A stretch of DNA of 64,000 bases, taken from Maricaulis sp039978735. Lineage in GTDB: Bacteria; Pseudomonadota; Alphaproteobacteria; Caulobacterales; Maricaulaceae. The DNA is taken from positions 1-64,000 of the forward strand of contig NZ_JBDWAS010000001.1 of the NCBI RefSeq assembly GCF_039978735.1. Direction: 5' to 3'. Position numbers and translations under genes: made by a program. The notes beneath the pieces are model-generated. The model saw only the letters and a program-made list of their open reading frames with translations. It was not told the DNA's origin and made no database searches. Below, one piece after another: positions 15,857 through 25,197 of this stretch (position 1 is the first letter of the stretch; each line of letters opens with the position of its first letter).

Positions 15857-16833
15857 CCGCCATTCTCCATGCGGCCGATGGCGAGGAAGCGTTCGCGGCG
15901 CTGCTTGCGCAGGGCTTCCGGCGACAGCCCGTCGAGCGCGATCAGGTGTTTCTCGATCGCATTGCCGACAGCGCGCATGATCTCCGCCGGGTGACGGTGT
16001 GCGCCACCGATCGGCTCGGGAATCACCTCGTCGACGATCTTCAGCTCCAGCAGGTCCGGCGCTGTCACCTTCATGGCAACGGCCGCATCCCTGGCCCGCG
16101 CCGAATCCTTCCACAGGATCGAGGCGCAGCCTTCCGGCGAGATCACCGAATAGATCGAGTGTTCCAGCATCATCACGACATTGCCGGAGGCCAGCGCCAC
16201 CGCGCCGCCGGACCCGCCCTCACCGGTGATAGTGGAGATCAGCGGTGTGCCGAGATTGATGCAGCGCTCGGTCGAACGGGCAATCGCCTCGGACTGGCCG
16301 CGCTCTTCCGCACCGAGGCCCGGATAGGCACCGGCCGTGTCGACGAAGGTCAGCACCGGCAGGTCGAACTTCTCCGCCATGTCCATCAGGCGGATCGCCT
16401 TGCGATAGCCTTCCGGGCGCGCCATGCCGAAATTGTGCTTGATGCGGGTTTCGGTGTCGTGACCCTTCTCGTGACCGATCACCACGACCGAACGGCCGCG
16501 GAAACGGCCGAGACCGCCGACAATGGCCGCGTCCTCGGAGAAGCGGCGGTCACCGCACAACTCCTCGAAATCCTCGATCAGCGCCTTGCGGTAATCGCGG
16601 AAATGCGGGCGTTCCGGATGCCGGGCCACCTGCGTCTTGCGCCAGGGGTCGAGCTTGGAATAGAGCGCGGCGAGCTGTTCATTCGCCTTGTGACGCAGGC
16701 GCGCCGTCTCTTCCGCCGTGTCGGGCGAATCCTCGCCGGAGGATCCGGCCAGCGACTCCAGCTCTTCGATCTTGGCTTCCAGTTCGGCCAGCGGCCGCTC
16801 GAAATCGAGATAGGTACGTGTGGGGTCGGACAT
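15853..16833 (-). CDS. accA: Acetyl-CoA carboxylase carboxyltransferase subunit alpha
   Basis: This 326-residue protein forms, with AccD, the carboxyltransferase that moves the carboxyl group from biotin to acetyl-CoA in the first step of fatty-acid synthesis. It has the AccA N-terminus (YLDFERPLAELEAKIEELE), HPERPHFRDY, GHEKGHDTETRIKHNFGM, FVDTAGAYPGLGAEERGQ and the oxyanion region GEGGSGGA. The ATG at 16833 gives the usual length. It follows xerD on the same strand with a 102-bp gap. Confidence 0.97.
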   Translation of the reverse strand: MSDPTRTYLDFERPLAELEAKIEELESLAGSSGEDSPDTAEETARLRHKANEQLAALYSKLDPWRKTQVARHPERPHFRDYRKALIEDFEELCGDRRFSEDAAIVGGLGRFRGRSVVVIGHEKGHDTETRIKHNFGMARPEGYRKAIRLMDMAEKFDLPVLTFVDTAGAYPGLGAEERGQSEAIARSTERCINLGTPLISTITGEGGSGGAVALASGNVVMMLEHSIYSVISPEGCASILWKDSARARDAAVAMKVTAPDLLELKIVDEVIPEPIGGAHRHPAEIMRAVGNAIEKHLIALDGLSPEALRKQRRERFLAIGRMENGG

Positions 16834-16935
16834 GCCCTGCCAACGCCTGTGAACGCAAAAAGGAGCCGGCAACCTAGCCAGCTAGCGACATGGTCACAAG
16901 CCTTCGTGACCGTGCTTACGCATACGTCAATCCCG

Positions 16936-17871
16936 TCAATCGCCGCCGGAGCCGCGTGCCAGCGGGTGCGCCGTCTGCACCAGCGTCTTCAGCCGCTCGT
17001 CCAGGACGTGCGTGTAGATCTGTGTCGTCGACACATCCGCATGCCCCAGCAGCATCTGCACACTGCGCAGATCGGCCCCGCGCGCCAGGAGGTGCGTGGC
17101 AAAGGCGTGACGCAGCACGTGCGGCGATACTTTCGCCGGATCGAGCCCGGCCGCAACAGCCAGATCGCCGAGAATCTGGGCGAAACGCTCGCGGGTCATA
17201 TGGCCGCTCTTTGCGGTCCGGGACGGAAAGAGAAAGCGCTGCGCCCGCTTGGCACGGCCCGCATCGGGCGGCAGATGCGTCTCGCGCACCGCCCTGTAGG
17301 CGTCAACGGCTTCCAGCGCGTTCGGTGTCAGGGGAACGAGGCGCTCGCGGCCGCCCTTGCCGGTGACATGGATACAGCGCTCGGCCCGCACGAAGGCGTT
17401 GAGCGGCAGCGAGACCAGCTCGCTGACCCGCAGACCGCCGGCATAGAGGATTTCCATCAGCGCGCGGGTACGCACACCATTCGCGCCCTCGATACGGCCG
17501 GCCGCATCGAACAGCGCGTCGACATCTGCCTCGCTGAGCACCTTGGGCAGGCTGCGGCCCTTCTTCGGCCCTTTGAGCGCCGCGGCCGGATCGTCGGTCC
17601 GGCGTCCGTCGGACAGGAGAAAGCGGTAAAAGCGCTTCATCGCCGACAGGCGGCGCGCCGCAGTGGAGGCCGACAGCCCGTCCGAGGCGAGCCCTGCCAG
17701 CATGGCTTCAAGATCTGCCGTCGAGGCGTCAGACAGAGCCGTGCCGCGGGCTGCCAGCCGGCCCGCGATATCGTCGAGATCGCGGCGATAGGCCTCCAGC
17801 GTATTAAATGCAGCACCGCGTTCTGCGGCCATCATGTCCAGGAAAAGCGCGATGTCCCGGTTGGCGCTCAC
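16936..17871 (-). CDS. xerD: Tyrosine recombinase XerD
   Basis: This 311-residue recombinase resolves chromosome dimers at dif with XerC. All catalytic residues are visible: Arg in GGLRVSELVSL, Lys in GKGGRERLVPL, HxxR in HVLRHAFATHLL, His in LGHADVSTT and Tyr in QIYTHV. The N-terminal SAM-like domain (FLDMMAAERGAAFNTLEAYRRDL) is intact. Its start overlaps the end of the upstream secreted-protein gene by 4 bp, so it is part of that unit rather than a mobile-element integrase. Confidence 0.95.
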   Translation of the reverse strand: MSANRDIALFLDMMAAERGAAFNTLEAYRRDLDDIAGRLAARGTALSDASTADLEAMLAGLASDGLSASTAARRLSAMKRFYRFLLSDGRRTDDPAAALKGPKKGRSLPKVLSEADVDALFDAAGRIEGANGVRTRALMEILYAGGLRVSELVSLPLNAFVRAERCIHVTGKGGRERLVPLTPNALEAVDAYRAVRETHLPPDAGRAKRAQRFLFPSRTAKSGHMTRERFAQILGDLAVAAGLDPAKVSPHVLRHAFATHLLARGADLRSVQMLLGHADVSTTQIYTHVLDERLKTLVQTAHPLARGSGGD

Positions 17872-19514
17872 AGGGCCGACCTGACAACCCGTTCCAGCAA
17901 GACCGACAAGGCCGCCCGGCGCAATCCCGCCGCATCGAGCGCGGCAATCGCCCGCGCCGTCGCATCGGCATTTCCGGCCGCAGCCGGATCGGCCAGGACA
18001 GAGATAGCCAGCAAGGCCGCCTCACCGCGCGCATCGGCCCGCACGGCAGCATCCATGGCCGCCAGACCGGCCGGCGCCGCCGCCGCTTCCTGTGCCAGAA
18101 GCATCGGGCGCAAGCCTTCGGGCATCGGCGCCCCCAGACGCGTCAGAGCCAGCATGTCGGCCGCCACGGCGGGGCCATGGGACTCGAACCAGGCCGCCTG
18201 CACGGCCTCATAGGTGCCACCGCGCAGATCATCGCCGGCAATCGCGATGGCCATGTCCAGCGCGACCATGCGGCGCGGGCTGGGCGGTACCCATTCCGGT
18301 TGCGGCGGCAGCGACATCGGCGCGGGCTCACCAGCGGCAGACGGCTTGCCGTCCATGTCGGGACCGGCCGGAGCAAAACCCGGCGCAGGCTGCGGACGGG
18401 CGGGACCATTGACCAGCGCATCGCGCCATTCACGTGCCAGACCGGTCTCGCCGACCAGCAGCGCGGCCAGGGCGATCTCGTAGCCATGTTCCAGCGTCAC
18501 GCGCGTGATCGGCACGGTTTCGATTTCGCGGCCGTGATGGCGTGCGACATGGACAAAGCGGGCACCGCCGCCCGTATCCGCCAGCATCAGCCCGAGCGCC
18601 TGGCCAGCCAGCTCGCGATCATAACCCTGGGCGATGATCTCCTCGAGCGCGTGGTGGCGCTCCATGCCGTCCATCGAACCGGCAGCGACAAACAGCGCCA
18701 TCGGATCCTCGCTGGAGGACGAGCGTCGCTCCATGCCGTGATGGGCGACGTCGCGCAGCCAGGACGGCGCGGTCTGGTCGACGGCCGGCACCGGTTCGCC
18801 CGGCGTATGAAGAGCCCGGCTCATCGCCCATTCCAGACCATTGTCGGCTGCGGGCGCATCCGCATCCAGCGGCGTGTCGAGCATGATGGCGAACAGGCGC
18901 GCCTCGAAACCGGCATCCGGTTCCTGGCTGCGTGCGAGTTCGGCCGTCAGCTCGGCCGCACCGTCCCGACCGTCGAGCGCCAGGCAATAGGCCCGTACCC
19001 GCAGCCAGTAGGCATCTTCGCGGCCCTGCGTCATCGCGTCGGCCGTGCGGCAGGCGCGTTCGGCATTGCCGGTGGCAAAAGCCAGCTCGGCATGCCAGCG
19101 CGCCAGGGCCGGCGTGCGGTTCACGCCCGGTGTACGTTCAAGCAGGTCGAACGTGTCGTCAGCACCGGCCGCAGCGAGCAACCGGTCGATCCGCAATGCC
19201 GCAAGCGCGGCATCGCCGCGCCCGCCGGCGGGCGGACGGCCGCCGGATACCAGAACAGAGCGGGCAATCTCGGCCAGGGTTTCGCTAGCATAGCCGTCGC
19301 CTTCAGCGGCCGGCAGCCGCGACAGGACGGCCTGCGCCATCGCGCGGTCGGTGCCCGCCCACAGGCGGTTGCTCATCGCAGCGCCGGGCAGGCCGACTTC
19401 CAGCGGATCGAGCGCGTCCAGGCGCTCCACCTCGATCGGATCCTGAGCCAGGGCGGTGCCGCCCAGCAGCGCTGCCAGCAGGCTAGCGCGGGAAATTGTC
19501 TTCCAACTCGACAC
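17868..19514 (-). CDS. Secreted alpha-helical protein of unknown function
   Basis: This protein of about 548 residues has a signal peptide (ISRASLLAALLGGTALA-QD). The rest is Ala-rich and helical with TPR/HEAT-like spacing (AELAFATGNAERACRTADAM, YCLALDGRDGAAELTAELA), so it may be a periplasmic solenoid. The GTG at 19514 follows GGGAGAG; the frame opens from 19544. It overlaps the 46-residue gene upstream by 32 bp and xerD downstream by 4 bp, forming a coupled three-gene unit. I do not recognise a named family. Confidence 0.72.
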   Translation of the reverse strand: MSSWKTISRASLLAALLGGTALAQDPIEVERLDALDPLEVGLPGAAMSNRLWAGTDRAMAQAVLSRLPAAEGDGYASETLAEIARSVLVSGGRPPAGGRGDAALAALRIDRLLAAAGADDTFDLLERTPGVNRTPALARWHAELAFATGNAERACRTADAMTQGREDAYWLRVRAYCLALDGRDGAAELTAELARSQEPDAGFEARLFAIMLDTPLDADAPAADNGLEWAMSRALHTPGEPVPAVDQTAPSWLRDVAHHGMERRSSSSEDPMALFVAAGSMDGMERHHALEEIIAQGYDRELAGQALGLMLADTGGGARFVHVARHHGREIETVPITRVTLEHGYEIALAALLVGETGLAREWRDALVNGPARPQPAPGFAPAGPDMDGKPSAAGEPAPMSLPPQPEWVPPSPRRMVALDMAIAIAGDDLRGGTYEAVQAAWFESHGPAVAADMLALTRLGAPMPEGLRPMLLAQEAAAAPAGLAAMDAAVRADARGEAALLAISVLADPAAAGNADATARAIAALDAAGLRRAALSVLLERVVRSAL

Positions 19515-19623
19515 GTACACTCTCCCGGGTGGGTTCCAGCCCATTCGCGATCACGGCCAGCGTCCCGAAGCCGGCCAGAACCAGCACGCCGACAACCAGC
19601 ACTCCAATCAGGAAACCCCGCAT
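19483..19623 (-). CDS. 46-residue single-span membrane protein
   Basis: This ORF runs from an ATG at 19623 to a TAG at 19483. It encodes an N-terminal membrane helix (FLIGVLVVGVLVLAGFGTLA) followed by a short polar tail ending LEDNFPR. The composition (Met-Arg, one long helix, acidic tail) is typical of genuine small membrane proteins. Its end overlaps the start of the secreted-protein gene by 32 bp in another frame, which suggests translational coupling. Function is unknown. It is divergent from aroK, with 107 bp between them. Confidence 0.65.
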   Translation of the reverse strand: MRGFLIGVLVVGVLVLAGFGTLAVIANGLEPTRESVRVELEDNFPR

Positions 19624-19695
19624 TCGCCCTACTCCATGACGTTTGAAACCGGTGCGATCGGCTGCACCGGACCTCCGTGCGGAGCCTAACCGTGA

Positions 19696-19723
19696 TTGCG
19701 GCGATTTCCAGACCGTTTATACC
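19696..19723 (+). promoter_or_regulatory. Candidate aroK promoter
   Basis: TTGCGG (19696-19701) and TATACC (19718-19723) have a 16-bp spacer. Transcription would begin at about the aroK ATG (19731), and no ribosome-binding sequence is visible there, so the mRNA could be leaderless. The match is modest. Confidence 0.3.
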
Positions 19724-19730
19724 GCTAGGC

Positions 19731-20270
19731 ATGACGCGAACTCTCGAAACGGATCGTCCCATCGTGCTGATCGGCCTGATGGGGGTCGGCAAGACCACGG
19801 TCGGCCGCCGGCTGGCCAAGGCGCTTGGCCTGAAATTCCGGGATGCCGATGAGGAAGTCGAACGCGCCGCCGGGCGTTCGGTTTCCGAGATCTTCGACGA
19901 TTTCGGCGAGGCCGCCTTCCGCGATGGCGAACGCAAGGTGATCGCCCGTCTGCTGGACGAGCCGCCGATGGTGATCGCCCTGGGCGGCGGCGCCTTTGTC
20001 GATCCGGAGACGCGTGCGCGCATCAAGGAGAAAGGCGTGTCGGTCTGGCTTCAGGCCGATGTCGACACGCTGGTCAAACGCGTCTCCCGGCGCGATACCC
20101 GTCCGCTATTGCGGGATCAGGACCCGCACAGCGTTCTGCAACGCTTGCTCGAAGCCCGCACACCCGCGTATGCAGAGGCGGACATCCATGTCGATGCATC
20201 CGCCGGATCGCATCAGACGACACTGGACCTGATCATGCAGGCACTGGAAGCCCGGGAGGCCGAGGCGTGA
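19731..20270 (+). CDS. aroK: Shikimate kinase
   Basis: This 179-residue kinase phosphorylates shikimate at O3 with ATP in the chorismate pathway. Visible are the P-loop GLMGVGKTT, the shikimate-binding FRDADEEVE, ALGGGAFVD, and RPLL with the lid Arg. The ATG at 19731 (MTRTLETDRPIVLIG) fits the family; an earlier start at 19677 would add an unusual extension. The end overlaps the aroB start by 4 bp. Confidence 0.95.
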   Translation: MTRTLETDRPIVLIGLMGVGKTTVGRRLAKALGLKFRDADEEVERAAGRSVSEIFDDFGEAAFRDGERKVIARLLDEPPMVIALGGGAFVDPETRARIKEKGVSVWLQADVDTLVKRVSRRDTRPLLRDQDPHSVLQRLLEARTPAYAEADIHVDASAGSHQTTLDLIMQALEAREAEA

Positions 20271-21370
20271 GCGACATACTTTCCGTCTCCGTCGGGCTGG
20301 GCGCGCGCAGCTATGACGTGCTGGTCGGGGCGGGCGCGCTGAGGGCCGCGCAATCGAGGCTTGCCGCGCATTTCCCGCGTGGCCGCGCCATCCTGGTGAC
20401 CGACCGCACGGTTGCGGGCCTGCACCTGAAAACCGTGTCCGACTGGCTGGAAGGCGCCGGGCTGCGCGCCGATCCGATCGTGCTGGAACCGGGCGAGACG
20501 ACAAAGAGCTGGGCCGGCCTGCAACACCTCGTGGACACGCTGCTCGACCGCAATATCGAACGCTCCGAGGCGGTCATCGCGCTGGGCGGCGGCGTGATCG
20601 GCGACCTCACCGGCTTCGCCGCCTCCATTGCCAAGCGCGGCGTCGACTTCATCCAGATCCCCACAACGCTGCTCTCGCAGGTCGACAGCTCGGTCGGCGG
20701 CAAGACCGGCATCAATACCAGCCATGGCAAGAATTTCGTCGGCACCTTCCACCAGCCCCGCCTGGTGATCGCCGATGCCGACCTGCTGGCCAGCCTGCCC
20801 CTGCGCGAACGCCGCGCCGGCTATGCCGAGATCGTCAAGGCCGCCCTGATCGGCGACCGCCCGCTGTTCGACCGGCTGGAGGCCGCCGGCGAGACAGCCC
20901 TCGACGGTGAGACATTGAGTGAAGCCGTGGCGGCGGCCGTGGCGTTCAAGGCGCGCATTGTCGCCGAGGACGAGCGCGAGGCCGGTGCCCGCGCCCTGCT
21001 CAATCTCGGCCATACTTTCGGCCATGCCTTCGAGGCCGAAGCGCCCAAGGACAGGATCCGCCATGGAGAAGCCGTCGCCGCGGGCCTCGCGCTGGCCTTC
21101 GGCTTCTCGGTGCACAAGGGGCTTTGCCCGGCCGGGGATGCCGAACGCGTACGGGCGCACCTGCGCGCAGCCGGCCTGCCCGACAGTCCGCAAACGCTGG
21201 CCCATACAGGCTGGGATGCGGAACGCTTGATCGACCGCATGCGCGATGACAAGAAGAACCGGGACGGGCGTATCGCCCTCGTCCTGGCGCGCGGTATCGG
21301 CGAGGCCTTCATCGACCGAGATACCGACGAGACCGACCTGCAACGCTTTGTGGAGACCCAGCTCTCATGA
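20267..21370 (+). CDS. aroB: 3-dehydroquinate synthase
   Basis: This 367-residue NAD- and metal-dependent enzyme converts DAHP to 3-dehydroquinate, an early shikimate step. Family motifs are intact: ALGGGVIGDLTGFAAS, IPTTLLSQVDSSVGGKTGIN, LNLGHTFGHAFE and the closing DKKNRDGRIALVL. It starts at a GTG overlapping the aroK stop. The CorC-family gene downstream overlaps by ATGA, giving a three-gene operon. Confidence 0.97.
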   Translation: MSDILSVSVGLGARSYDVLVGAGALRAAQSRLAAHFPRGRAILVTDRTVAGLHLKTVSDWLEGAGLRADPIVLEPGETTKSWAGLQHLVDTLLDRNIERSEAVIALGGGVIGDLTGFAASIAKRGVDFIQIPTTLLSQVDSSVGGKTGINTSHGKNFVGTFHQPRLVIADADLLASLPLRERRAGYAEIVKAALIGDRPLFDRLEAAGETALDGETLSEAVAAAVAFKARIVAEDEREAGARALLNLGHTFGHAFEAEAPKDRIRHGEAVAAGLALAFGFSVHKGLCPAGDAERVRAHLRAAGLPDSPQTLAHTGWDAERLIDRMRDDKKNRDGRIALVLARGIGEAFIDRDTDETDLQRFVETQLS

Positions 21371-22653
21371 GCCTCGACTGGACCCTGATCGGCCCGGTGC
21401 TGATGATTATCGGCCTTCTGTGCCTGTCCGCCTTCTTTTCCGGATCCGAAACCTCGCTGACCGCGACCTCGCGGGCCCGCATGCTGCAGATGGAGCGCGA
21501 CAAGCATCCCGGCGCGGCCGTGGTCAACAAGCTGATCGGTGACGGGGAAAGCCTGCTCGGCTCGATCCTGCTGGGCAACAATCTGGTGAATATCGCCGCC
21601 TCGATGATTGCCGGCCAGCTGTTCGAGGACCTGCTGGGCGGCAATTCGGTGCTGTGGGCCACGCTGATCATGACCTTCACGGTGCTGATCTTCGCGGAGG
21701 TCCTGCCCAAGACCTACGCCCTGTCCAATCCGGACCGTTTCGCGCTCACCGTGGCGCGGCCGATCCTGCTGGCGGTGAAAGTCTTCGCGCCGGTGGTACG
21801 GGCCGTTCAGGTCGTGGTGCGCGGCACGCTGCGCATTTTCGGTGCCAATGTGGAAGGCCCGGTCCTGTCCGCCCATGACGAGTTGCGCGGCGCCATCGCC
21901 CTGCACCATGAGGAAGGCGGCGTGGTGAAGGATGACCGCGACATGCTGGGCGGCGTGCTCGACCTGCGCGAGCTGACGGTCGACGACATCATGGTGCACC
22001 GCAAGTCGATCGTGATGATCGATGCCGACAAGAAGCCGGAAGAGATCGTTACCGAGGCGCTGCACAGCCCGCACACCCGCCTGCCCCTCTATCGCGAGGA
22101 CACCGAGAATATCGTCGGCATCCTGCATGTGCGCGACATTGCCCGCGCCCTGCACGAGGCCGATGGCGATGCGTCGGTGATCGATATCGATGCGCTGCGC
22201 CGCGAACCCTGGTTCGTGCCGGAAACCACCGAAGTGCTCGACCAGCTCAACGCCTTCCGCGAAAAGCGCGAGCACTTTGCCTTGGTCGTCGACGAGTATG
22301 GCGCGCTGATGGGTCTGGTGACGCTGGAGGATATTCTCGAGGAGATCGTCGGCGCCATCGAGGACGAGCATGATATCGCCGTCGAGGGCATCCAGCCGGA
22401 CAATGAGAACGGCTCCTGGCTGGTCGACGGGGCGGTGCCGATCCGCGATCTCAACCGGGCGCTGGACTGGGAGCTTCCCGACGAGGAAGCCGTCACCATT
22501 GCCGGCCTTGTGATCCACGAGGCCCAGACGATCCCCGAACGCGGTCAGGTCTTCCAGTTCCACGGCGCGCGCTTTGAAGTCGTCGAACGCCGCCGTAACC
22601 AGATCACCAGGCTACGGGTTTCGGTGAGCCCGGACGAGCTGGACGCGCTTTAA
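21367..22653 (+). CDS. CNNM/CorC family membrane protein with CBS domains
   Basis: This 428-residue protein has a DUF21/CNNM membrane domain (about residues 1-190, four helices, beginning LSAFFSGSETSLTATSRARM). Two CBS domains follow (about 200-330; MVHRKSIVMI, HTRLPLYRED), then a CorC_HlyC domain at the C-terminus. Members are linked to magnesium or cobalt transport and were first annotated as hemolysin-like. Nothing suggests a toxin. It is the last gene of the aroK-aroB unit and ends against the convergent lipoprotein gene with a 4-bp overlap. Confidence 0.9.
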   Translation: MSLDWTLIGPVLMIIGLLCLSAFFSGSETSLTATSRARMLQMERDKHPGAAVVNKLIGDGESLLGSILLGNNLVNIAASMIAGQLFEDLLGGNSVLWATLIMTFTVLIFAEVLPKTYALSNPDRFALTVARPILLAVKVFAPVVRAVQVVVRGTLRIFGANVEGPVLSAHDELRGAIALHHEEGGVVKDDRDMLGGVLDLRELTVDDIMVHRKSIVMIDADKKPEEIVTEALHSPHTRLPLYREDTENIVGILHVRDIARALHEADGDASVIDIDALRREPWFVPETTEVLDQLNAFREKREHFALVVDEYGALMGLVTLEDILEEIVGAIEDEHDIAVEGIQPDNENGSWLVDGAVPIRDLNRALDWELPDEEAVTIAGLVIHEAQTIPERGQVFQFHGARFEVVERRRNQITRLRVSVSPDELDAL

Positions 22654-23429
22654 CCGGCGGCCTCCGCAGCATCGTCTTCATCCTGGCCGATCTGGTCGAA
22701 ATAGGCGTCGCACGTGCCGCGCGGCGTCTCGCCTTCGCTGACCTCATAGCCGGCCCTTGCCTCAACGACCAGATCGCCGAAGGCGTCGGCGAAGATGCTG
22801 GCGAGCTCGTTGGCGTCGGCCAGATCGCCGAAGGCCGCGGGGCCGTCGAGCACGGTTGTGAAACCGCCGCCGGAGGCGAGGTGGTTCTGGGACGCCCAGC
22901 GGATCGCGGCGAGCTGGGTTCCGTCCTCGGTGAGGATTTCGCCCTCTGCCCCCAGCGCGCCGATGCCGATCGGAACGCGCGGATTGAGCGGCCCCGGTAC
23001 TGCTGTGCCGATCACCCGTGACAGCCCCGTCGTTGCAACATTATTGCGACGCAGCCCCGTCACAGCTGCACTCAAACGTGCCGTTGCGGCGCCCTCTTCC
23101 GGTTCCGGCAGCACGGAGAAGCCGCCGCGCGCGAAACGCTGGCAGATTTCCTTGGAGAGGACTGCGCGCAGGCGATCGAGGCGCGCACTGTCCAGATCGT
23201 CATCGACCTCGGCTCCGGGCGCGATTTCCACCAGCGGCAGGTGCAGCGCCGACAGCCCGGCCAGCGCTTCACCGTCGGCATATTCCATCACCGGCACCAG
23301 GCGGCGTTCGCCCGGCACAAGCTGGGCGTCGTTCGACAGGGTGGTCGGGGTTTCAAAAGCCGTGCTGCAGCCGGCCAGCAAGAATGCCAGCCCGCCGATT
23401 GCAGGAAGAACCGCTTGGGACATGCGCAT
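22650..23429 (-). CDS. DUF3313-like lipoprotein
   Basis: This 259-residue protein has a signal peptide with lipobox LLAGC (Cys at about residue 21), so it is likely membrane-anchored. The body resembles DUF3313 lipoproteins (RLRAVLSKEICQRFA and a GIGALGAEGEI stretch followed by an acidic tail). Such proteins have no known activity. It is transcribed alone, 78 bp from the bolA gene on the same strand. Confidence 0.7.
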   Translation of the reverse strand: MRMSQAVLPAIGGLAFLLAGCSTAFETPTTLSNDAQLVPGERRLVPVMEYADGEALAGLSALHLPLVEIAPGAEVDDDLDSARLDRLRAVLSKEICQRFARGGFSVLPEPEEGAATARLSAAVTGLRRNNVATTGLSRVIGTAVPGPLNPRVPIGIGALGAEGEILTEDGTQLAAIRWASQNHLASGGGFTTVLDGPAAFGDLADANELASIFADAFGDLVVEARAGYEVSEGETPRGTCDAYFDQIGQDEDDAAEAAG

Positions 23430-23507
23430 GGAGAGGACGCCTCGCTATTGCCGGTTACCGGCAGGCAAGCTAGCGCGCCCTTGTGTCGTTTCAACGCTCT
23501 GGCGCGA

Positions 23508-23774
23508 TTATTCTCCCGGCGCGCGGGCGCGGATGACGAGGGCGTGGATCGGGCCGGCCAGTTCCTGCGCCAGGGCCTCGTTGACCAGGCGGTGACGCTC
23601 GACCCGCGAGCGGCCGGCAAAGGCGTCCGCCACGATCTCGACGGTGAAATGGCTTTCTCCGCCCGGCCGCGCACCGGCATGTCCGGCGTGCAGATGGCTG
23701 TCATCGCGCACATCGAGCTGTTGCGGCGAGAGGGCCGCTTCGAGCCGGGCCTGGATCGTGTCCTTCATGGACAT
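23508..23774 (-). CDS. bolA: BolA family protein
   Basis: This 88-residue protein contains the BolA elements: SHLHAGHAG, a VE strand, RVERHRLVNEAL with the invariant His, and a C-terminal strand IHALVIRARAPGE. BolA proteins pair with monothiol glutaredoxins to handle iron-sulfur clusters. A J-domain gene and cobS are near in this genome, a context seen in other alphaproteobacteria. The start could also be the Met at residue 3. Confidence 0.9.
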   Translation of the reverse strand: MSMKDTIQARLEAALSPQQLDVRDDSHLHAGHAGARPGGESHFTVEIVADAFAGRSRVERHRLVNEALAQELAGPIHALVIRARAPGE

Positions 23775-23843
23775 GGCAATACTCCGCGAGTCTGGGCGCG
23801 GCCGACCATAACCACGCGGACGGCACCGACGCCATGCACGGTT

Positions 23844-25019
23844 TCAGTGCCCCGCGGCAATCGCGAGAACCGCTTCGGCGGCCAGGCGCCCGACCGTATG
23901 GCTCTCCTCGATAGAGGCCTCGTCGGCAAGCTCGACCGTCAGCCCCGCCACGCCGAAGGTCTGCAGCGCCCAGGCCTTGGACGTGCCGGCATCGGTATTA
24001 TGCCCCTCGATCCAGTCCGGTTGCGGGTCGAGCGCGGCTTCGAAGCGCGCCGCCATCTCGGCCATCAGTGCGTCGCCGCGTGCAGCAATGCCGGCAGGCG
24101 GATTGTAGACCAGGGTGCGGCGGGTGGAGTGGAAATCGAGGAAGACATCGACATCGCGGCCCTCGGCCTCCCGGCGGATCAGCGCCTGCAGCGCGGCGAT
24201 TTCGGGCTGGTCGGCCTCGAACCAGTCGCGATTGAGATCCATACCGCCGGAATTCAGGCGCCAGTGGCCGTTCGCCATGCCGTCAGGATTGGCCAGCGGC
24301 ACCAGTACCAGGCGATAGCCGGCCAGCGCACCGCCATCATGGGCCTCGCCGATCGCTGTTGCAAAAGCCTCGAAGGCGCGGCCGCCGGAATATTCCGGCG
24401 GATGCTGGCGGGTCAGCGCGACCAACAGGCGGCCGGCATCGGCGGGTCCGGCGACGAGGGCCTCCAGCGGCCGGCCTTCAAGCGAGCGGCCGTATTCGAT
24501 TGCGGTGAAACCATGCGCATCGGCGAAGGCCGCGGACCAACCGGCCACATCGGCGGGCGTATAAGTGGGCTGGGCGGAAATCCGCGTGCGGCCGGCAGGC
24601 AGGTCGAGCGTCAGCCGGGCGCGATTGTCCTCCTCAAGGACTTCGACGCGGGCCGGATCGACCATCTGCCAGTCCCCGCCCGGGCGGAGAATGCGCGGTT
24701 CGTAGCGGTGGCGATAGCCGCCATAGTCCAGCACGATCTCGATCGTCCCTGCTTCCTCGCGCTCGATATCGAAGGCGAACCAGGGGCTGGGATTGATGCG
24801 CGGGGCAATCGCGACTTCCGGATCGGTGCGCACGATGAAGGTACCGTCCGGGCGCACGAGGCAGCGGTGCTGGCCGGCGGTGGAAAAGTCGGCGTGAAGG
24901 CTCACCCCGTCGCCCGCGCACAGCGCCGCGGTTTCCGCCTGCGGCAGAGAGGCGCAACCGGTCAGGCCGAGACCGCCGGCCGCAAGGACGGCGAGGAAGG
25001 AACGGAGGTGAAGTGTCAT
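23844..25019 (-). CDS. M14 family zinc carboxypeptidase, lipoprotein
   Basis: This 391-residue protein starts with a lipoprotein signal (GGLGLTGCASL). The catalytic domain shows zinc ligands HxxE in TRQHPPEYSGG and a third His in FLDFHSTRR. Substrate-binding DLNRDWFE and the C-terminal Glu region LTVELADEAS are also present. RQHPPE-type M14 peptidases cleave peptides or peptidoglycan stems in the periplasm. The ATG at 25019 is used because it begins the signal peptide. The J-domain gene is divergent at 25198. Confidence 0.88.
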   Translation of the reverse strand: MTLHLRSFLAVLAAGGLGLTGCASLPQAETAALCAGDGVSLHADFSTAGQHRCLVRPDGTFIVRTDPEVAIAPRINPSPWFAFDIEREEAGTIEIVLDYGGYRHRYEPRILRPGGDWQMVDPARVEVLEEDNRARLTLDLPAGRTRISAQPTYTPADVAGWSAAFADAHGFTAIEYGRSLEGRPLEALVAGPADAGRLLVALTRQHPPEYSGGRAFEAFATAIGEAHDGGALAGYRLVLVPLANPDGMANGHWRLNSGGMDLNRDWFEADQPEIAALQALIRREAEGRDVDVFLDFHSTRRTLVYNPPAGIAARGDALMAEMAARFEAALDPQPDWIEGHNTDAGTSKAWALQTFGVAGLTVELADEASIEESHTVGRLAAEAVLAIAAGH

Positions 25020-25197
25020 GGCGGTCTCCGGCGCTGTCACCGGGTCACGACGCCCCGGCTCTGACGACAGCGGAGCCGAGCCCATTTCGCCTGTCAATCT
25101 GGCGTGAACGCCTTTCGCAGCGGCCAGGCTGCGCGCCGACGCAAATTTCAACAGGCATTTCATTGCCGCTTTACCGACGCATGCCCATAATTGGCGC

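Noticed and set aside
16936..17871. Tyrosine recombinase considered as the integrase of a mobile island
   Set aside because: Length, motifs and neighbours fit housekeeping XerD, it overlaps an upstream host gene, and there is no tRNA or att-like repeat nearby.
15946..18213. Long plus-strand frame across accA and xerD
   Set aside because: It crosses two well-supported minus-strand genes and the gap between them and has no protein-like motifs.
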